Below, in pieces: positions 63,310 to 64,000 of a stretch of 64,000 nt of DNA. A model generated the notes under the pieces. That model did no database searches. It was not told the DNA's origin and saw nothing but the letters and a program-made list of their open reading frames with translations. A program made the position numbers and the translations under genes. Every line of letters starts with the position of its first letter. Within the stretch, counting starts at the first letter, position 1. The stretch is from Diphasiastrum complanatum (lineage: Eukaryota; Streptophyta; Lycopodiopsida; Lycopodiales; Lycopodiaceae): positions 24,174 to 88,173 of the forward strand of contig MU832084.1 of the NCBI GenBank assembly GCA_029204225.1. The letters run 5' to 3'.

Positions 63310-64000
63310 AATATTGTTCATTATATTTTGGAATGTGGCAGGTCATTAGTGACTCCAAACAACATAACTAAAAACTCATGATTTGCATATCTAATTCGAA
63401 AAACAATCTTAGGAATTTCTTCCTTTTCAATCCTTACTGATGATATTTTGATCTTGGAGAAGTACTTTGCTTCATTCAGATATCTTTTAGATCATCCATC
63501 CTAATAAAGACTTATCAGTTTTTTATGATCATTTTATTCAACTTTTTATAGTCAAGACAAAAGCGAGTGCCTCCATCCTCTTTTGCTAACCGAAAGTACT
63601 GGTGTTCCCCAAGGGGACTTACTAGGACTAATGTGACCCATTCTAAGATACTCTTGAAGTCAGACAACTCTATTTTCTTCCTTTTGGATAATCTGTAAGG
63701 GAGCAATGATGATACAAAAGAGAATCAAATCCATTTGTGTTTGTGGGTTTGTGCGATGCAATGATATCCGAGAGAAGCATTGTGTTTTAGATATAAAATT
63801 CTTGATCATATGGCATGTGATTGCTACCAGCCTACACACTTTCATTAGGTTGAGGACATTACTGACTTTGACATCTACATTGAGCCCTACCAAGAAGCTT
63901 TGCAAGTCTTTCAAGGAGGATAGCTCCTTTTTGTACACCATAGCTTTGCACCAAGTTATACGTGTTTAGGCAGCCCAACCTGATGTTGTGGCTTTGCTGT
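63310..64000 (-). pseudogene. Gypsy protease-RT region, fragment (minus)
   Basis: Reading leftward: KELSSLKDLQSFLVGLNVDV (about 63930, pre-RT or protease region), then MLPYRLSKRKKIELSDFKSI near 63700 and LAKEDGGTRFCLDYKKLNKM (RT fingers), then in a shifted frame KYFSKIKISS and FRIRYANHEFLVMLFGVTN (about 63400), corresponding to FSKID...MPFGLTN. The motif A Asp reads Lys and the catalytic xDD box is missing, replaced by a break near 63310. The element continues beyond the window on its 5' side. Confidence 0.75.

Overview
The window is plant nuclear DNA. The evidence is spliced plant-type genes with GT-AG introns, Ty1/copia elements with initiator-Met tRNA primer sites, Ty3/gypsy chromoviruses, and long AG/CT microsatellites. 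The density of nested retroelements and the multi-kilobase introns suggest a large-genome vascular plant such as a fern or gymnosperm. The species cannot be named from the sequence alone. There is no bacterial-type operon, CRISPR array or rRNA.

Two host genes can be supported. (1) A three-exon gene on the minus strand (13302-19264) encodes a complete 608-residue membrane transporter of the plant Nodulin-like/MFS (NFD4-like) family; its 3.6-kb second intron holds a decayed gypsy gag-protease fragment. (2) The first three exons of a plant O-fucosyltransferase-family (GT65-like) gene lie on the plus strand (40958-42530). Its catalytic exons were not found, so they are either beyond position 64000 or lost.

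Layout. 1-5140: 3' half of a gypsy element with, between integrase and 3' LTR, a decayed extra ORF of about 1,040 codons of unknown function. 5126-11700: a patchwork of truncated elements, namely copia-A gag and LTR (minus), copia-B RT and LTR (minus), a heat-shock-element-like T-rich tract, a gypsy RNase H-integrase (minus) and a copia-A LTR piece (plus). 13302-19264: the transporter gene. 20-30 kb: gene-poor DNA with microsatellites and two head-to-head truncated copia elements joined at about 25935. 30479-33205: copia-B pol and 3' LTR. 33.2-39.6 kb: no recognisable coding sequence. 40.9-42.5 kb: O-fucosyltransferase exons. 43.1-45.7 kb: a tandem LTR-like repeat carrying two later insertions with clean target duplications. 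46.6-47 kb: LINE remnant. 48.0-48.7 kb: a second hAT-like element. 49.6-63 kb: a nest in which an old chromovirus is split by a minus-strand chromovirus, a Penelope-like or related RT remnant and a younger, structurally complete chromovirus (56132-62509, TSD ttgac). 63.3-64 kb: gypsy RT on the minus strand.

The observations most worth following up are: the extra ORF in the first gypsy element; an approximately 79-bp micro-inversion that flips the first catalytic Asp of the young chromovirus integrase; the IGIPMGTN-type reverse transcriptase at 52.9-55.2 kb; two hAT-like non-autonomous elements sharing CATAGTT ends and 8-bp duplications; a 1.3-kb LTR-less copia segment with a 5-bp duplication; and an (AG)n tract present in one copia-A leader but not in its sibling copy. 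All similarity statements come from reading the sequence by eye; no database search was run.
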